Assembly: GCA_964518215.1 (NCBI GenBank)
Contig: CAZFFP010000003.1
Coordinates: 1-64,000, forward strand
From: CAYSGX01 sp964518215
GTDB lineage: Bacteria > Bacteroidota > Bacteroidia > Chitinophagales > CAIOSU01
Length of the DNA: 64,000 nucleotides
Reading direction: 5' to 3'
The position numbers and the translations under genes are program-made. Positions 37,030 through 47,253 of the stretch are shown here, piece after piece. How positions within the stretch are numbered: position 1 is the stretch's first letter; each line of letters opens with the position of its first letter. Below the pieces are notes generated by a model. The model was not told the DNA's origin, ran no database searches, and saw only the letters and a list, made by a program, of their open reading frames with translations.

Positions 37030-37389
37030 TTATTTTCTCAATTTGTTTTCAAGTGCATGAAGCATTCTTTTCGCTTCATTAATATTGTTATCTAATGCCA
37101 TATAGTTTTTTTGATTCAAAAAATCTAATTCGTGCGAAAGCAACAATAAATATTCCGATTCGGAAGCTGAACCAGATGCAATGGTAAGAACCCTTGCTAA
37201 TTCATTATTACCGCCTCTGCCGCAACCTTCGGCAATATTACAAGGAATAGAAACAGCCGAGTGTCTGATTTGTGAAATGATGCCTAATTTTTCTTCTTCG
37301 GGAAAATCTTTGGTAACACTAAAGATGTTTTTGGTGAAAGCATGTGCTTTTTCCCACACGATTAATTTTCTAAAATCTTTTCTGCTCAT
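37030..37389 (-). CDS. Four-helix-bundle protein (S23 / 23S intervening-sequence family)
   Basis: A 119-residue helical protein of the family first seen inside 23S rRNA intervening sequences: DFRKLIVWEKAHAF, FPEEEKLGIISQIRHSAVSI, NIAEGCGRG and the C-terminal SASESEYLLLLSHEL signature are all present. In Bacteroidota these genes stand alone or lodge between operon genes; function is unknown. Here it sits on the same strand between the thiolase and FadJ genes, framed by repeats, so it looks inserted into an existing fad operon. Confidence 0.9.
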   Translation of the reverse strand: MSRKDFRKLIVWEKAHAFTKNIFSVTKDFPEEEKLGIISQIRHSAVSIPCNIAEGCGRGGNNELARVLTIASGSASESEYLLLLSHELDFLNQKNYMALDNNINEAKRMLHALENKLRK

Positions 37390-37427
37390 GGTTTATAGTT
37401 TTAGAGTGAAAAATATTTTTTCTGACG

Positions 37428-37450
37428 GCTTACAGCTAATGGCTTAGGGC
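37428..37450. repeat. GCTAATGGC-type repeat, upstream flank of four-helix-bundle gene
   Basis: GGCTTACAGCTAATGGCTTA then GGG. Inverted relative to 36981-37000 and related to 10438-10467. Confidence 0.45.
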
Positions 37451-37453
37451 TTT

Positions 37454-38740
37454 TTAAACTTTCTCTATAATCATCGCATGTCCATGCGCACCCGCGGCAC
37501 AGGCGGCAAGCAGTGCGTAGCGACCATTTTCATGATGCAGACGATTGGCAGCGGTGGTAATTAGTCTTCCTCCCGTTGCTCCGAAAGGATGCCCTAAGGA
37601 AAGCGAACCGCCCCACAGATTCAGTTTGCTCATTGGAATTTCTCCAACAGCTTTTTCTCTGTTAAGATTTTGTTTGGCAAATTCATCGGAAGCTAAACAT
37701 TTCAGATTGGCTAATACCTGTCCGGCAAATGCTTCGTGCAATTCAAATACATTAATATCGCTGAGCGACATTCCTGTTTTTTTTAGCAGTTTTGAAATGG
37801 CATAAGTAGGTCCTAACAACAATTCATCTTCCAGGCGCGAAGCAGTGTAAGCATAATCTACAATCACCGCTTTAGGTTTTAAGCCAAGTTCGCGGGCTTT
37901 TTCTTCGGTCATAATCAATACAGCCGTAGCGCCATCGGTGAGGAACGATGCGTTGGCGGCAGTAATGGTTCCGTATTCTTTGGTAAAAGCAGGTTTCAGT
38001 TTTGATATTTTTTCTACCGTAGTATCTCCGCGCACGCCATTATCAATTTTAATTGGTTTGAACTTGGGTGGAATTTCAACGGGAGTAATTTCTTTTCCCA
38101 AAAAACCGGCTTCAGCAGCCTTGCCTGACAACTGGTGAGAACGGGCGGCAAATTCATCCTGTTCTTTTCTTTCTACTTTGTATTTGGAAGCTAACAGTTC
38201 GCAATCCTGCCCCATTGTTCTGTTGGTGAGAAACTCGGCAACGGCAGGCGCTTCTGGTTTAAAATCAGAAGGGCGCAGCGACAACACAAATTGCAACATT
38301 TCGCCCATGCCTTTCAGCTTTTGCGCTTTAAACAGCTTTTTGCGCATTACTTTATTGAACATGATGGGCGCATCCGACACGCAATCAGTGCCACCGGCTA
38401 TTGCCACTTCGGCATGTCCCATTTGAATGGCTTCAAAGGCGCTGGTGATGGCTTGGTTGGCTGAAATGCACGCCATAGTTACGGTGTGGCAAGGCGTAGT
38501 GGTTGGTAGACCGGCAGTGAGTGCTGCTTCGCGGGCTACGTTTCCGGTTTTTACATTCGAGATGGTAGTGCCCATCACTACTCTGTCCACCACTTTGGGG
38601 TCAATGCCTGTTTTGTCAAGCAAACCTTTAATGGCAAATTTGGCAAGCTCGTAGCTCATCAAATCCATATAATCGGTTCCTGAACGGAGAAAAGGCGTGC
38701 GTGCGCCATCAATAACAACAACTTTTTTGGGGTATGCCAT
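37454..38740 (-). CDS. fadI: Acetyl-CoA C-acyltransferase (thiolase)
   Basis: A 428-residue thiolase performing the last step of beta-oxidation. The first catalytic Cys is in TMACISANQAI, the His in ELHEAFAGQ, the substrate loop is GHPFGATGGR and the second Cys is in AACAAGAHGHAM. All are intact. Length is like FadI/trifunctional beta subunits rather than short AtoB. It is first in the operon thiolase, four-helix protein, FadJ-like, and possibly SDR. Confidence 0.92.
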   Translation of the reverse strand: MAYPKKVVVIDGARTPFLRSGTDYMDLMSYELAKFAIKGLLDKTGIDPKVVDRVVMGTTISNVKTGNVAREAALTAGLPTTTPCHTVTMACISANQAITSAFEAIQMGHAEVAIAGGTDCVSDAPIMFNKVMRKKLFKAQKLKGMGEMLQFVLSLRPSDFKPEAPAVAEFLTNRTMGQDCELLASKYKVERKEQDEFAARSHQLSGKAAEAGFLGKEITPVEIPPKFKPIKIDNGVRGDTTVEKISKLKPAFTKEYGTITAANASFLTDGATAVLIMTEEKARELGLKPKAVIVDYAYTASRLEDELLLGPTYAISKLLKKTGMSLSDINVFELHEAFAGQVLANLKCLASDEFAKQNLNREKAVGEIPMSKLNLWGGSLSLGHPFGATGGRLITTAANRLHHENGRYALLAACAAGAHGHAMIIEKV

Positions 38741-38792
38741 GATATTTATTTTTTGAGGATGGAAAGTTAAATAATTATTTCCCTAACATGGG

Positions 38793-39194
38793 TCAATAAA
38801 AAGTCTTGGTGCGCTTGGGGTAAATCACAGGAACGTTATCTACCGTAACAGTATTTTTTAGAAAAGCCTTTTCGAGATTGTTTTGATGAATATGCAGTTT
38901 GTCGGCTATCCATTTCACCAGAATTTCCTGTTCGTTTTCGGTGAAAAAAACATTACATATTATAGTGTTGAAGGATTCGCCCGAGCGGTAAACGGTGATT
39001 TCCTGATATACCTTCCCATCGCAGTTGCGCTTACCTTTCACTGCCATATACTTGCCATTGTTGGAAGAATACATGCCGCTGATTTGAAACGGACAATGAA
39101 TGCTTTGTGCAATAATTTCTTCAGTATTGATTTGTTGAGCTACAATGAATGAAGAAGAAAACAGGAAAAGTAGAATCGGGTATATTTTTCTCAT
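38793..39194 (-). CDS. Hypothetical secreted protein
   Basis: A 133-residue exported protein: signal peptide MRKIYPILLFLFSSSFIVAQ then a short mature part with two Cys residues (HCPFQISGMYSSN, KRNCDGK). No family recognised. It precedes the thiolase gene with 52 bases between, and diverges from the TamB-like gene. Confidence 0.6.
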   Translation of the reverse strand: MRKIYPILLFLFSSSFIVAQQINTEEIIAQSIHCPFQISGMYSSNNGKYMAVKGKRNCDGKVYQEITVYRSGESFNTIICNVFFTENEQEILVKWIADKLHIHQNNLEKAFLKNTVTVDNVPVIYPKRTKTFY

Positions 39195-39307
39195 GGAGCG
39201 AATTTACTCTTTCGGCATAAAAAAACCTCTTTAGAATCAAAAATCACAAAAACGGCCGTTATGATTTATATGTAAATTTAAGGCGTAATTATTGCAGATG
39301 AAAAGGA

Positions 39308-39339
39308 TTTGCATCTTCAAACAAGGTTTGTTACCTTTT
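39308..39339 (+). promoter_or_regulatory. Promoter of the TamB-like gene
   Basis: TTTG at 39308-39311, then 20 bases, then TACCTTTT at 39332-39339. Close to the full Bacteroidota consensus TTTG-N20-TAnnTTTG, and the best -33/-7 pair in the window. It predicts a leader of about 55 bases before the TTG start at 39402. Confidence 0.55.
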
Positions 39340-39401
39340 TTAATTGAAAATTGAAGATAGTATATCCGGTGATATTTTAAACTGAATTATTAAATAAACC
39401 T

Positions 39402-42400
39402 TTGAAACGACTTGGAAAAATAATACTGATTTTATTGCTGCTGGGAGTCGTGTTTTCCATATCCTCATTCTATCTGCTCAAGCTGCCTCGGGTGCAACTG
39501 TTTCTGACAGGCATAGTTACTTCTTATTTGAGCAAAGAACTCAATACCACCGTTTCTGTAGAAAGTGTGCATTTCAGATTTTTCAATCGCATACTGCTAG
39601 GCGGTATTTATATTGAAGACCATAACCAAGACACACTGCTTTATGCCGGAAATATTGATGTGAAAATCAGGCTGCGTTCGCTGTTGAACAAAAAAGTGCG
39701 TATTAAAGATGCCGATATCAGCGATGTGTATGTATATCTGCATCGTCCGGTTACAAGCGAGCGATTCAATTATGAGTTCATTACCGATAAGTTTTCGATT
39801 AAAGAAAAGAAACCCGATGAGCCTGCCGCGGTTTTTCATTTAGATATGAAAGCTGCCGCGCTGCGTAATATTCGTTTTCACTATCTCGACCAGTTGGGAC
39901 GCAACGAATACAAGGCTACTCTTGAATATTTTAATGCAACGGGATTTTCTTTCAACACTTCTGAAAACCACCTGTATGCCGATGCGCTGAATATTGATGG
40001 AATTAATTTAAGCATTGCCAAGCTCTGCCATTTTGATATATGTATTCCGGAACCTTCAAAGCCCTATGCTTATGCGGCACAGCAAAAGTTGAACGATAAA
40101 GAAACCGAGCAAACGGGCGCTCCATTTTCTGCAAGCCTCAAGCATTTTACGCTCAATAAATCTTCGTTCAGTTATGATAATTATAACAAACCACCCGATT
40201 GCATAGGTATAGATTTCAATCATGTGCTGGCATATTCCATCCGAGCCGATATGAACGAATTGCTGTTCAGAGGCGATTCGCTTACCACGCATATCAATAA
40301 AATAAGCGCCTCTGAAACAAGTGGCTTTACGTTAAACAATCTTACATCAGACTTTCTGTTTACTTCCAATATCATGGAATTTAAAAACATGGAAATCATT
40401 ACGCCCGAAAGCCACATTACCGATTACTTTTCGATGAGCTATGACAATTTCACAGACTTTGGTGATTTTCTGAATAATGTAACCATGCGAGGCAACTTGA
40501 ATCGTGCAAAAGTGGCGCTGAGAGACATCAATTATTTTGCGAAAGCATTAGGCTTTATTGAACACAATACCGTTTTGCTTACTGGAAATGTATACGGAAC
40601 CGTGAGCCATTTGCGTGGAAGAAATCTGGTGATAGATGCCGGAAAGCTAACACGCTTCAACGGCAGAATTGATTTGACCGGATTACCCAATATTGAGGAA
40701 ACATTTTTCTCTTTAAAACTCGACAAAGTGCGCACCGAATATCGCGATTTGCAGAATTTCATTCCCTCTGTAAAATTTCCGAAGCAATTGGAACAGTTAG
40801 GTTTGGTGCGCATTTCAGGAAATTTTGATGGATTCATCAACGACTTTGTAGCCAATGCCGAAATGATGACACAAGTGGGATTGATTCGCTCCGACATCAA
40901 TTTTAAATTTGCCGATGATATTGAAGAAGCGGCATACGCGGGTCATTTAGCTACGGTAGAATTTAATTTGGGAAAATGGTTGCAGCAGGAAAATTTGTTT
41001 GGAAGAATCACCATGAACGGCAAAGTGAATGGAAAAGGATTAACGCTGGAAACCATTGATACCGATATTGACGGAACCATTCATTCTATCTGGCTCAACA
41101 AATATGATTACACGGGCATCAGGCTCGAAGGCGAATTTGCGGAAAAAATGTTTTCGGGCATGGCAACCGTTAACGACCCCAACTTGGTTTTAGATTTCAA
41201 CGGAGTGATTGATTTGGCAGATACCGCATTGCCTAAATTCAGTTTTAAATCGAACGTCAAAAAATCAAATCTTCACGAACTGAAATTGATGAACGATACC
41301 ATGACGCTCACCGCCAGATTGGATATGGATTTTTCGGGAATAAAACCCGATGATATTCAAGGCATCATTGACATCAGCGATTTGGAAATTGAGCGATACG
41401 GAAATGAGTATTCCATGAATAATTTATACCTGTCTTCTTTTACCGCGCCCAACCAATCTAAAAAGATAAAATTCGATTCAGACATTGGCACTATTGATAT
41501 GGAAGGCAAAATAAAGTTTGAAGAATTTTATAAATCGCTGCAATACTTCTTTCAGAATTATTTTACCAATACAGCCATAGAATTTTCAGAAGCCGAAGCC
41601 AAAAAATATCAACAGGAATTTACCCTCGACATTAATATTCCGCACACTTCCAACCTTACGGAATTGTTGCATCCCAAATTCAAAAAAATTGACAGCATTC
41701 GCTTAAGTGGTTTGTTCAGCACCGACAAAAACTTGCTTCAGTTAAACGGGCATATCAAAGGCATAACATACAATAAAGAAACACTCGAAAATATTTCCAT
41801 AGACATCAACGGCTCGCCACGCTCTATACGGTGGGACACAAAAATTGCAGCGCTCTATTACAACGATAGTCTGTTTACCGAAAACATCAGCCTGAACACT
41901 TCGCTTGAGCGCGATTCGGCAGTGTTGCACTTTACCATTCAGGATTCGGCAAGCCCCAACCGCGTAGATTTTCACGCATCCATTCAAAGCGATTTGAAAA
42001 CTATCAGTGCATCTGTGTTGCCTTCGGCATTTTATTTCAATCATCAACCCTGGGTAATTGATAAAGAGAATTCTATTTTTTATGACGGAAAAATTTTAGA
42101 CATCCGCAATCTTGAAGTGGCGCGCGATAAGCATAAAATAGAAGTTCGAACGAATATTGATCCCGACAGTAACACACATTTAGTAGCGCTGCTAAGTAAT
42201 GTATTATTAGATGAAATTACACAGGCTATTCCACCTTTAAAACCATATAAAATCAATGGCATTGCCAATGGCAACCTCACTATTCTGAATGTGCTAAAAG
42301 CACCCGGTATCATGGCTTCGCTATATATCAATAACCTTTCGATTGATGGCGTGGATATGGGTAATTTTTCCGCCAACAGCAAATACAATTATATGATGGA

Positions 42401-44300
42401 CCATATTGATTTCAGCGGAAGCCTTACAGGCGCTATGAACAATATGACTTTTAAAGGGAATTATATAGCCGCCAAAGGAAAAGAAGACATGGATATTGAT
42501 GTGGATGTAGGCAATCTGAAACTTGATTTTTTAGAAAAACTTTTAAAAAATGCCCTAAATAACACTTCAGGAAATGTGAGCGGAAAATTATTGCTTACAG
42601 GTAATTTTGATAAGCCCGTACTTACCGGAAAACTTTTGGTGAAGGATATTCAAACCACTTTAGATTTTCTGAATATGCCTTTAAGCGTCAAGAATGAAGA
42701 AATCACTTTTTCAAAAAACCTTATTGCGCTTGGCAACATGACATTGTATGACCGACTGGGAAATAAAGCGGAAGCCACCGGAAGAATTACGCACGACTTT
42801 TTTCAAAAATTCAGATTTGATATTTCGGCACGAACCGACTTGTTTGAGTTTATGAATACGAGCGTGATAGATAACTCACAGTTTTTCGGCAGGGCTTTAG
42901 GCTCGGGCAAAATTTTCATCACCGGACTGCTGAACGATTTAAATTTGAATATTGAAGCCGTTACCAAGCGTAATACTAAAGTTTCCATTTCTGTAGTTGA
43001 CAACAAAGAAGTCAGCCAGTATACCTTTTATCGTATTGTTGATTTAAGGGCTGCTCCCGAGGTGCGTGAAAAAGTTTATGCGCGAGAAGTTTCGGGTATC
43101 AATATCAACCTCAACCTGTCTATTACTCCCGAAGCAGAGGTTGAATTAGTGTTGAGTGGCAATCAAGGAGATGTCATCAGTGGTAAGGGCGAAGGAAATT
43201 TGAAAATAGGCTATGACAAATACGGTGAACTCTCTATAATAGGCAACTTCAACGTAATTGAAGGTGAGTATTTATTTACCATGCAAAATGTTATCAGTAA
43301 GAAATTTCAATTAGAAAGAGGCAGTCAGATTTTATGGGCAGGCAATCCATACGATGCAAAAATGTCTATTAATGCCGTGTATCGTTTACGGGCGTCACCC
43401 TATGATTTAATTGAAGATGTGGTAAAGAGCAATAGTGAAAAATTGGCTCAGGCACGCAACCGCGTGATGGTGTATTTGTATCTAAAAATTCAAGGCTCAT
43501 TGCTTGATCCTGAGATTTCTTTCGACATCAAGATACCCGATGCAGACCCCGCCATTAAGAGCGCACTAGACAGCAAGCTCGATATGATTCGTATCGAACA
43601 AAATGAATTGAATAAGCAAGTAGTGGGACTTTTGGTATTGAATAAATTTTTGCCCGTTTATTCTTTAGGGTCGTTAAATCCCGATAACTATAATTTAGCC
43701 TCTGGCGCCACCAATACTGTATCTGAATTTTTATCAAATCAATTATCACTTTATCTCAGCGACTGGCTTTCGAAATTTGTTACCGATGTGCAGTTGGATA
43801 TTAATTATCGTACCTACCAAACGAATATTGGCGGACAGACTGCTTCGGAATACGAAAGTGAAATGTTAAACAGACGGGAACTTCAGTTGGCGCTCACAAA
43901 ATCTTTTCTCAACGACCGTATTTTAGTAGACGTAGGGGGAAATTTCGATTTTAGTGGTCAGCAGGAACAAAGTGGAAGCGACCAGCGAGGTTCTAATATT
44001 GCCGGAGATTTTGAAGTGCAATATGCCTTAACTTCTGATGGCAGGTATCGCGTTAAAGCGTTCAGGCGCGGAGAGTATGATATTTTTTCTGAAAGAAACC
44101 GCAGCAAAACAGGTATGGCAATCCAATACAAAAAAGAATTCGACAACTGGAAAGACCTTACCCAGCAAGTGCGAGAACGCTTCAGAAGAAAAAATAAAAA
44201 AGAAGATGTAGTAGATCCGCCTGCCAAGCAATATGAATTTATGGATGAAATTAATGATGACACCATAGAATTTGAGAAAAAACAAAATGGGATAAACTAA
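39402..44300 (+). CDS. TamB-like translocation and assembly module protein (DUF490)
   Basis: A 1632-residue AsmA/TamB-type protein bridging the two membranes to move phospholipid or help assemble outer membrane proteins. A single N-terminal membrane anchor (residues about 6-26), then long stretches of beta-groove repeats (GNLNRAKVALRDI, GKVNGKGLTLETI, GNLTILNVLKAPGI), and the conserved C-terminal DUF490/TamB domain (GEGNLKIGYDKYGELSIIGNFNVIEGEYLF). It is long but within the Bacteroidota range. Start is TTG at 39402 at the end of a clear promoter. A partner Omp85-type barrel is encoded at 1512 but not linked. Confidence is high on family, moderate on the precise TamB role. Confidence 0.9.
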   Translation: MKRLGKIILILLLLGVVFSISSFYLLKLPRVQLFLTGIVTSYLSKELNTTVSVESVHFRFFNRILLGGIYIEDHNQDTLLYAGNIDVKIRLRSLLNKKVRIKDADISDVYVYLHRPVTSERFNYEFITDKFSIKEKKPDEPAAVFHLDMKAAALRNIRFHYLDQLGRNEYKATLEYFNATGFSFNTSENHLYADALNIDGINLSIAKLCHFDICIPEPSKPYAYAAQQKLNDKETEQTGAPFSASLKHFTLNKSSFSYDNYNKPPDCIGIDFNHVLAYSIRADMNELLFRGDSLTTHINKISASETSGFTLNNLTSDFLFTSNIMEFKNMEIITPESHITDYFSMSYDNFTDFGDFLNNVTMRGNLNRAKVALRDINYFAKALGFIEHNTVLLTGNVYGTVSHLRGRNLVIDAGKLTRFNGRIDLTGLPNIEETFFSLKLDKVRTEYRDLQNFIPSVKFPKQLEQLGLVRISGNFDGFINDFVANAEMMTQVGLIRSDINFKFADDIEEAAYAGHLATVEFNLGKWLQQENLFGRITMNGKVNGKGLTLETIDTDIDGTIHSIWLNKYDYTGIRLEGEFAEKMFSGMATVNDPNLVLDFNGVIDLADTALPKFSFKSNVKKSNLHELKLMNDTMTLTARLDMDFSGIKPDDIQGIIDISDLEIERYGNEYSMNNLYLSSFTAPNQSKKIKFDSDIGTIDMEGKIKFEEFYKSLQYFFQNYFTNTAIEFSEAEAKKYQQEFTLDINIPHTSNLTELLHPKFKKIDSIRLSGLFSTDKNLLQLNGHIKGITYNKETLENISIDINGSPRSIRWDTKIAALYYNDSLFTENISLNTSLERDSAVLHFTIQDSASPNRVDFHASIQSDLKTISASVLPSAFYFNHQPWVIDKENSIFYDGKILDIRNLEVARDKHKIEVRTNIDPDSNTHLVALLSNVLLDEITQAIPPLKPYKINGIANGNLTILNVLKAPGIMASLYINNLSIDGVDMGNFSANSKYNYMMDHIDFSGSLTGAMNNMTFKGNYIAAKGKEDMDIDVDVGNLKLDFLEKLLKNALNNTSGNVSGKLLLTGNFDKPVLTGKLLVKDIQTTLDFLNMPLSVKNEEITFSKNLIALGNMTLYDRLGNKAEATGRITHDFFQKFRFDISARTDLFEFMNTSVIDNSQFFGRALGSGKIFITGLLNDLNLNIEAVTKRNTKVSISVVDNKEVSQYTFYRIVDLRAAPEVREKVYAREVSGININLNLSITPEAEVELVLSGNQGDVISGKGEGNLKIGYDKYGELSIIGNFNVIEGEYLFTMQNVISKKFQLERGSQILWAGNPYDAKMSINAVYRLRASPYDLIEDVVKSNSEKLAQARNRVMVYLYLKIQGSLLDPEISFDIKIPDADPAIKSALDSKLDMIRIEQNELNKQVVGLLVLNKFLPVYSLGSLNPDNYNLASGATNTVSEFLSNQLSLYLSDWLSKFVTDVQLDINYRTYQTNIGGQTASEYESEMLNRRELQLALTKSFLNDRILVDVGGNFDFSGQQEQSGSDQRGSNIAGDFEVQYALTSDGRYRVKAFRRGEYDIFSERNRSKTGMAIQYKKEFDNWKDLTQQVRERFRRKNKKEDVVDPPAKQYEFMDEINDDTIEFEKKQNGIN

Positions 44301-44436
44301 TTTAAAGAGAGACAAAAACTGCGCATCATATTAATTATAGTTTTAAACGGTTGTCTCATCTTAAAGAAATAGGGGACCAAAGATTATTTATCATATTGGA
44401 TTAACGTTAATTTTGCATATCCTTAACGGGTGTTTT

Positions 44437-45102
44437 ATGAAGGAAATTTTTATCAGAACCGGAAAAGCCTGGAGTACTTGTTGGCAAAACAAGTATTTCC
44501 GATGGCAATTTATTCTATCAATTCTTTTTTTTATTGGCGCAACGCACTACAATTTTCATTACCTCAACATTTTTGAACATAGAACCGGAATTCATCTGGA
44601 TGACTTTATTTTAAACATGCTCCCCCCGACTGATTTTTCAAACATCATTTTCTTTTTCACATATTTTGCATTGATTACCTCCATGGTTTCGGCAATTCCT
44701 TATCCGGGTATATATGTTAGAGGGCTGCAAGCATATGGTTTAATACTGCTCTTAAGAGTGGTTTCTATTTATTTCTTTCCATTAGAACCACCAAAAAATA
44801 TGATTTTACTTATAGATCCTGTAGCCGAATTTTTTCTTTATGAAGGCGCCCCAATCACAAAAGACTTATTCTTTTCCGGACATGCAGCTACTTTAATGAT
44901 GTTTTTTCTCATCGCTCGAAACAAATACGTTAAGATATTTTGTCTCACGGCACTTATTGTAGCTCCTATTTTACTCATGTGGCAGCATGTACATTATTCT
45001 ATAGATATATTTGTAGGGCTTTTTGTCGGTTTTGCCTGCCTTAAACTGACAGACTGGGTTAATAGCAAATCTCCATATGGAAAGATATTGTTTGAATATT
45101 AA
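44437..45102 (+). CDS. PAP2-like phosphatase (PAP2_C / sphingomyelin-synthase-like)
   Basis: A 221-residue membrane protein with about six helices. Catalytic His motifs of the PAP2_C branch are present: FSGHAATLMM (C2-like) and QHVHYSIDIFVG (C3-like HxxxD). The family transfers or removes phosphate head groups of lipids, including sphingolipid synthesis in Bacteroidota. I use the ATG at 44437 rather than the TTG at 44413. Substrate not determined. Confidence 0.8.
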   Translation: MKEIFIRTGKAWSTCWQNKYFRWQFILSILFFIGATHYNFHYLNIFEHRTGIHLDDFILNMLPPTDFSNIIFFFTYFALITSMVSAIPYPGIYVRGLQAYGLILLLRVVSIYFFPLEPPKNMILLIDPVAEFFLYEGAPITKDLFFSGHAATLMMFFLIARNKYVKIFCLTALIVAPILLMWQHVHYSIDIFVGLFVGFACLKLTDWVNSKSPYGKILFEY

Positions 45103-45456
45103 CATTGTTCATTGTATCAAGCCTGACTGGATAGATTCACTACCACTCGAACAATAAATAATTATTGCATGCTTACCGGCAATTTGTTCAGCAAAAATCT
45201 GATGCAGTATTTTTCTGAAAAAAAATGAATTCCTTGGGATTGATTTTGAAGTATTTACCTGAGGCAATGAAAGTTTTTACTGAAATATTTCTGTAGCTCC
45301 GAATCTTTTAATTGAAAAATATACACCAAACTTAGCATTGAAAAACATTAAGAATCGTATTGTTTACAATTGTTTGTTTAATCTTCATTTTCTTTAAATA
45401 GATGAGATAAAAGTCTTTTCCCTTATTTTTATCCGATCATTCATTAATAGTTTCTA
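45103..45456. other. Intergenic region
   Basis: 354 AT-rich bases. No supported gene, hairpin or repeat was seen. Confidence 0.4.
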
Positions 45457-47253
45457 ATGTCCAACAACAAAGTATTAGATGTTCAAGACTTAACGGTAGA
45501 GTTTAAAACCGAAGACAATTTCGTTCGTGCCGTAAATCATATCAGTTTTACGCTCAATAGAGGAGAAACCATTGGTATTGTGGGCGAATCAGGTTCAGGA
45601 AAATCTGTTACTTCCTTGTCGGTGATGCGCCTTATCCCCAATCCTCCCGGCAAAATCACCAGCGGAAAAATTCTTTACTATGGCAGAAAAGATACTCCCG
45701 CAGATTTAGTAGCGCTTTCAGAATCCGATATGCGCAAATACAGAGGCAACGAAGTAGCCATGATATTTCAGGAGCCTATGACCTCGCTCAATCCTGTTTA
45801 CACCTGTGGCGACCAAGTGGTAGAGGCTATTCAGTTGCATCAGAAAGTTTCAAAAAAAGAAGCCAAACAAAAAACGCTCGAACTGTTTGCTAAAGTGCAA
45901 TTGCCCAGCCCCGAAAGAATTTTCGATGCCTACCCGCATCAGATTTCGGGCGGACAAAAACAAAGGGTGATGATAGCCATGGCGATGTCGTGCAATCCAT
46001 CCATACTTATTGCCGATGAGCCTACTACTGCGCTTGATGTAACGGTGCAGGCTACCATTTTGGATTTGATGCGCGATTTGCAGAAGCAAAACGATATGGC
46101 CGTTATTTTTATCACGCACGATTTGGGAGTAATAGCCGAAATTGCCGACCGCGTATTGGTCATGTTTAAAGGAAATATCGTTGAACAAGGACCTATCAAA
46201 GAAATATTTTCCAATCCGCAACACCCGTATACTAAAGGGTTGTTGGCTTGTCGCCCTCCTTTGGATAAGCGCCTGAGCAAATTGCCTGTGATTTCAGATT
46301 TCATGAAAGAAGAAAACGGACAGTTGATTGAGATTGAATCGTCTATCGAAAAAGTGATAGATGCCGTAGCGGTTTCGGAAGAAAAAACCAAAGAGCGCAT
46401 GAAGGGTTTGGAAGCGCAAACGCCTTTGCTCGAAATCAAAAACCTCAAAACATATTTTCCTTCCAAAAAAAGTTTCTTTGGAAAAACATTAGACTATGTG
46501 AAAGCGGTGGATGATGTAACCTTCAATGTGTATCCGGGCGAAACTTTGGGCTTGGTAGGAGAGTCGGGATGCGGAAAAACCACTTTGGGACGAACCATTT
46601 TGCGCTTAGTGCCAAATCATGACGGAAGTGTTTTATTTGATGGTAAAAGCGTTTTCGACCTCAATAATGATGAAATGAAAAAACTGCGTGAAGACATGCA
46701 GATAATTTTTCAAGACCCTTACTCTTCGCTCAATCCGCGCATGACCATTGGCGATGCTATTATGGAACCCATGCAGGTGCATAAAATTTATGCCAATGAT
46801 AAAGAAAGAAAAGAAAAAGTGATTGAACTTTTAGAAACGGTAAAACTCACTGCTGCTCAATTCAGTCGTTATCCGCATGAGTTTTCGGGCGGACAACGCC
46901 AACGCATTTGCATTGCACGGGCACTCTCGCTCAATCCGAAATTTATTGTTTGTGATGAATCGGTTTCTGCCTTAGATGTGTCTGTTCAGGCTGAAGTGCT
47001 CAATCTGCTTATTAAGTTGCGCCAGGATTTCAAATTCACCTATATTTTTATTTCGCACGATTTGTCTGTAGTGAAATTTATGAGCGACCGCATGGTGGTA
47101 ATGAATCAGGGCAAGGTGGAAGAAATGGGTTATGCAGATGATATTTATTACAACCCGCAGCGCGACTACACCAAGAAACTCATCAATGCCATTCCCAAAG
47201 GCAGAATGGAAGATATTGAGAAAAGACTTACCGAGAAGAAGACGGCTGTATAG
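45457..47253 (+). CDS. Fused dipeptide/oligopeptide ABC transporter ATPase (DppD-DppF type)
   Basis: A 598-residue protein with two complete ABC domains in tandem (about 1-260 and about 325-590). Walker A GESGSGKSVTS and GESGCGKTTLG, signature ISGGQKQR and FSGGQRQR, Walker B LIADEPTT and IVCDESVS are all intact. Each domain has the oligopeptide C-terminal NPQHPYTKGLL / NPQRDYTKKLI tail. No permease or binding protein is nearby. It converges on the penicillin-acylase gene, overlapping by 26 bases. Confidence 0.92.
   Translation: MSNNKVLDVQDLTVEFKTEDNFVRAVNHISFTLNRGETIGIVGESGSGKSVTSLSVMRLIPNPPGKITSGKILYYGRKDTPADLVALSESDMRKYRGNEVAMIFQEPMTSLNPVYTCGDQVVEAIQLHQKVSKKEAKQKTLELFAKVQLPSPERIFDAYPHQISGGQKQRVMIAMAMSCNPSILIADEPTTALDVTVQATILDLMRDLQKQNDMAVIFITHDLGVIAEIADRVLVMFKGNIVEQGPIKEIFSNPQHPYTKGLLACRPPLDKRLSKLPVISDFMKEENGQLIEIESSIEKVIDAVAVSEEKTKERMKGLEAQTPLLEIKNLKTYFPSKKSFFGKTLDYVKAVDDVTFNVYPGETLGLVGESGCGKTTLGRTILRLVPNHDGSVLFDGKSVFDLNNDEMKKLREDMQIIFQDPYSSLNPRMTIGDAIMEPMQVHKIYANDKERKEKVIELLETVKLTAAQFSRYPHEFSGGQRQRICIARALSLNPKFIVCDESVSALDVSVQAEVLNLLIKLRQDFKFTYIFISHDLSVVKFMSDRMVVMNQGKVEEMGYADDIYYNPQRDYTKKLINAIPKGRMEDIEKRLTEKKTAV

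Noticed and set aside
45103..45456. Search for a tRNA or small RNA in the gene-free stretch
   Set aside because: No T-loop (GTTCGAATC-type) or cloverleaf arms and no terminator-like hairpin was visible.
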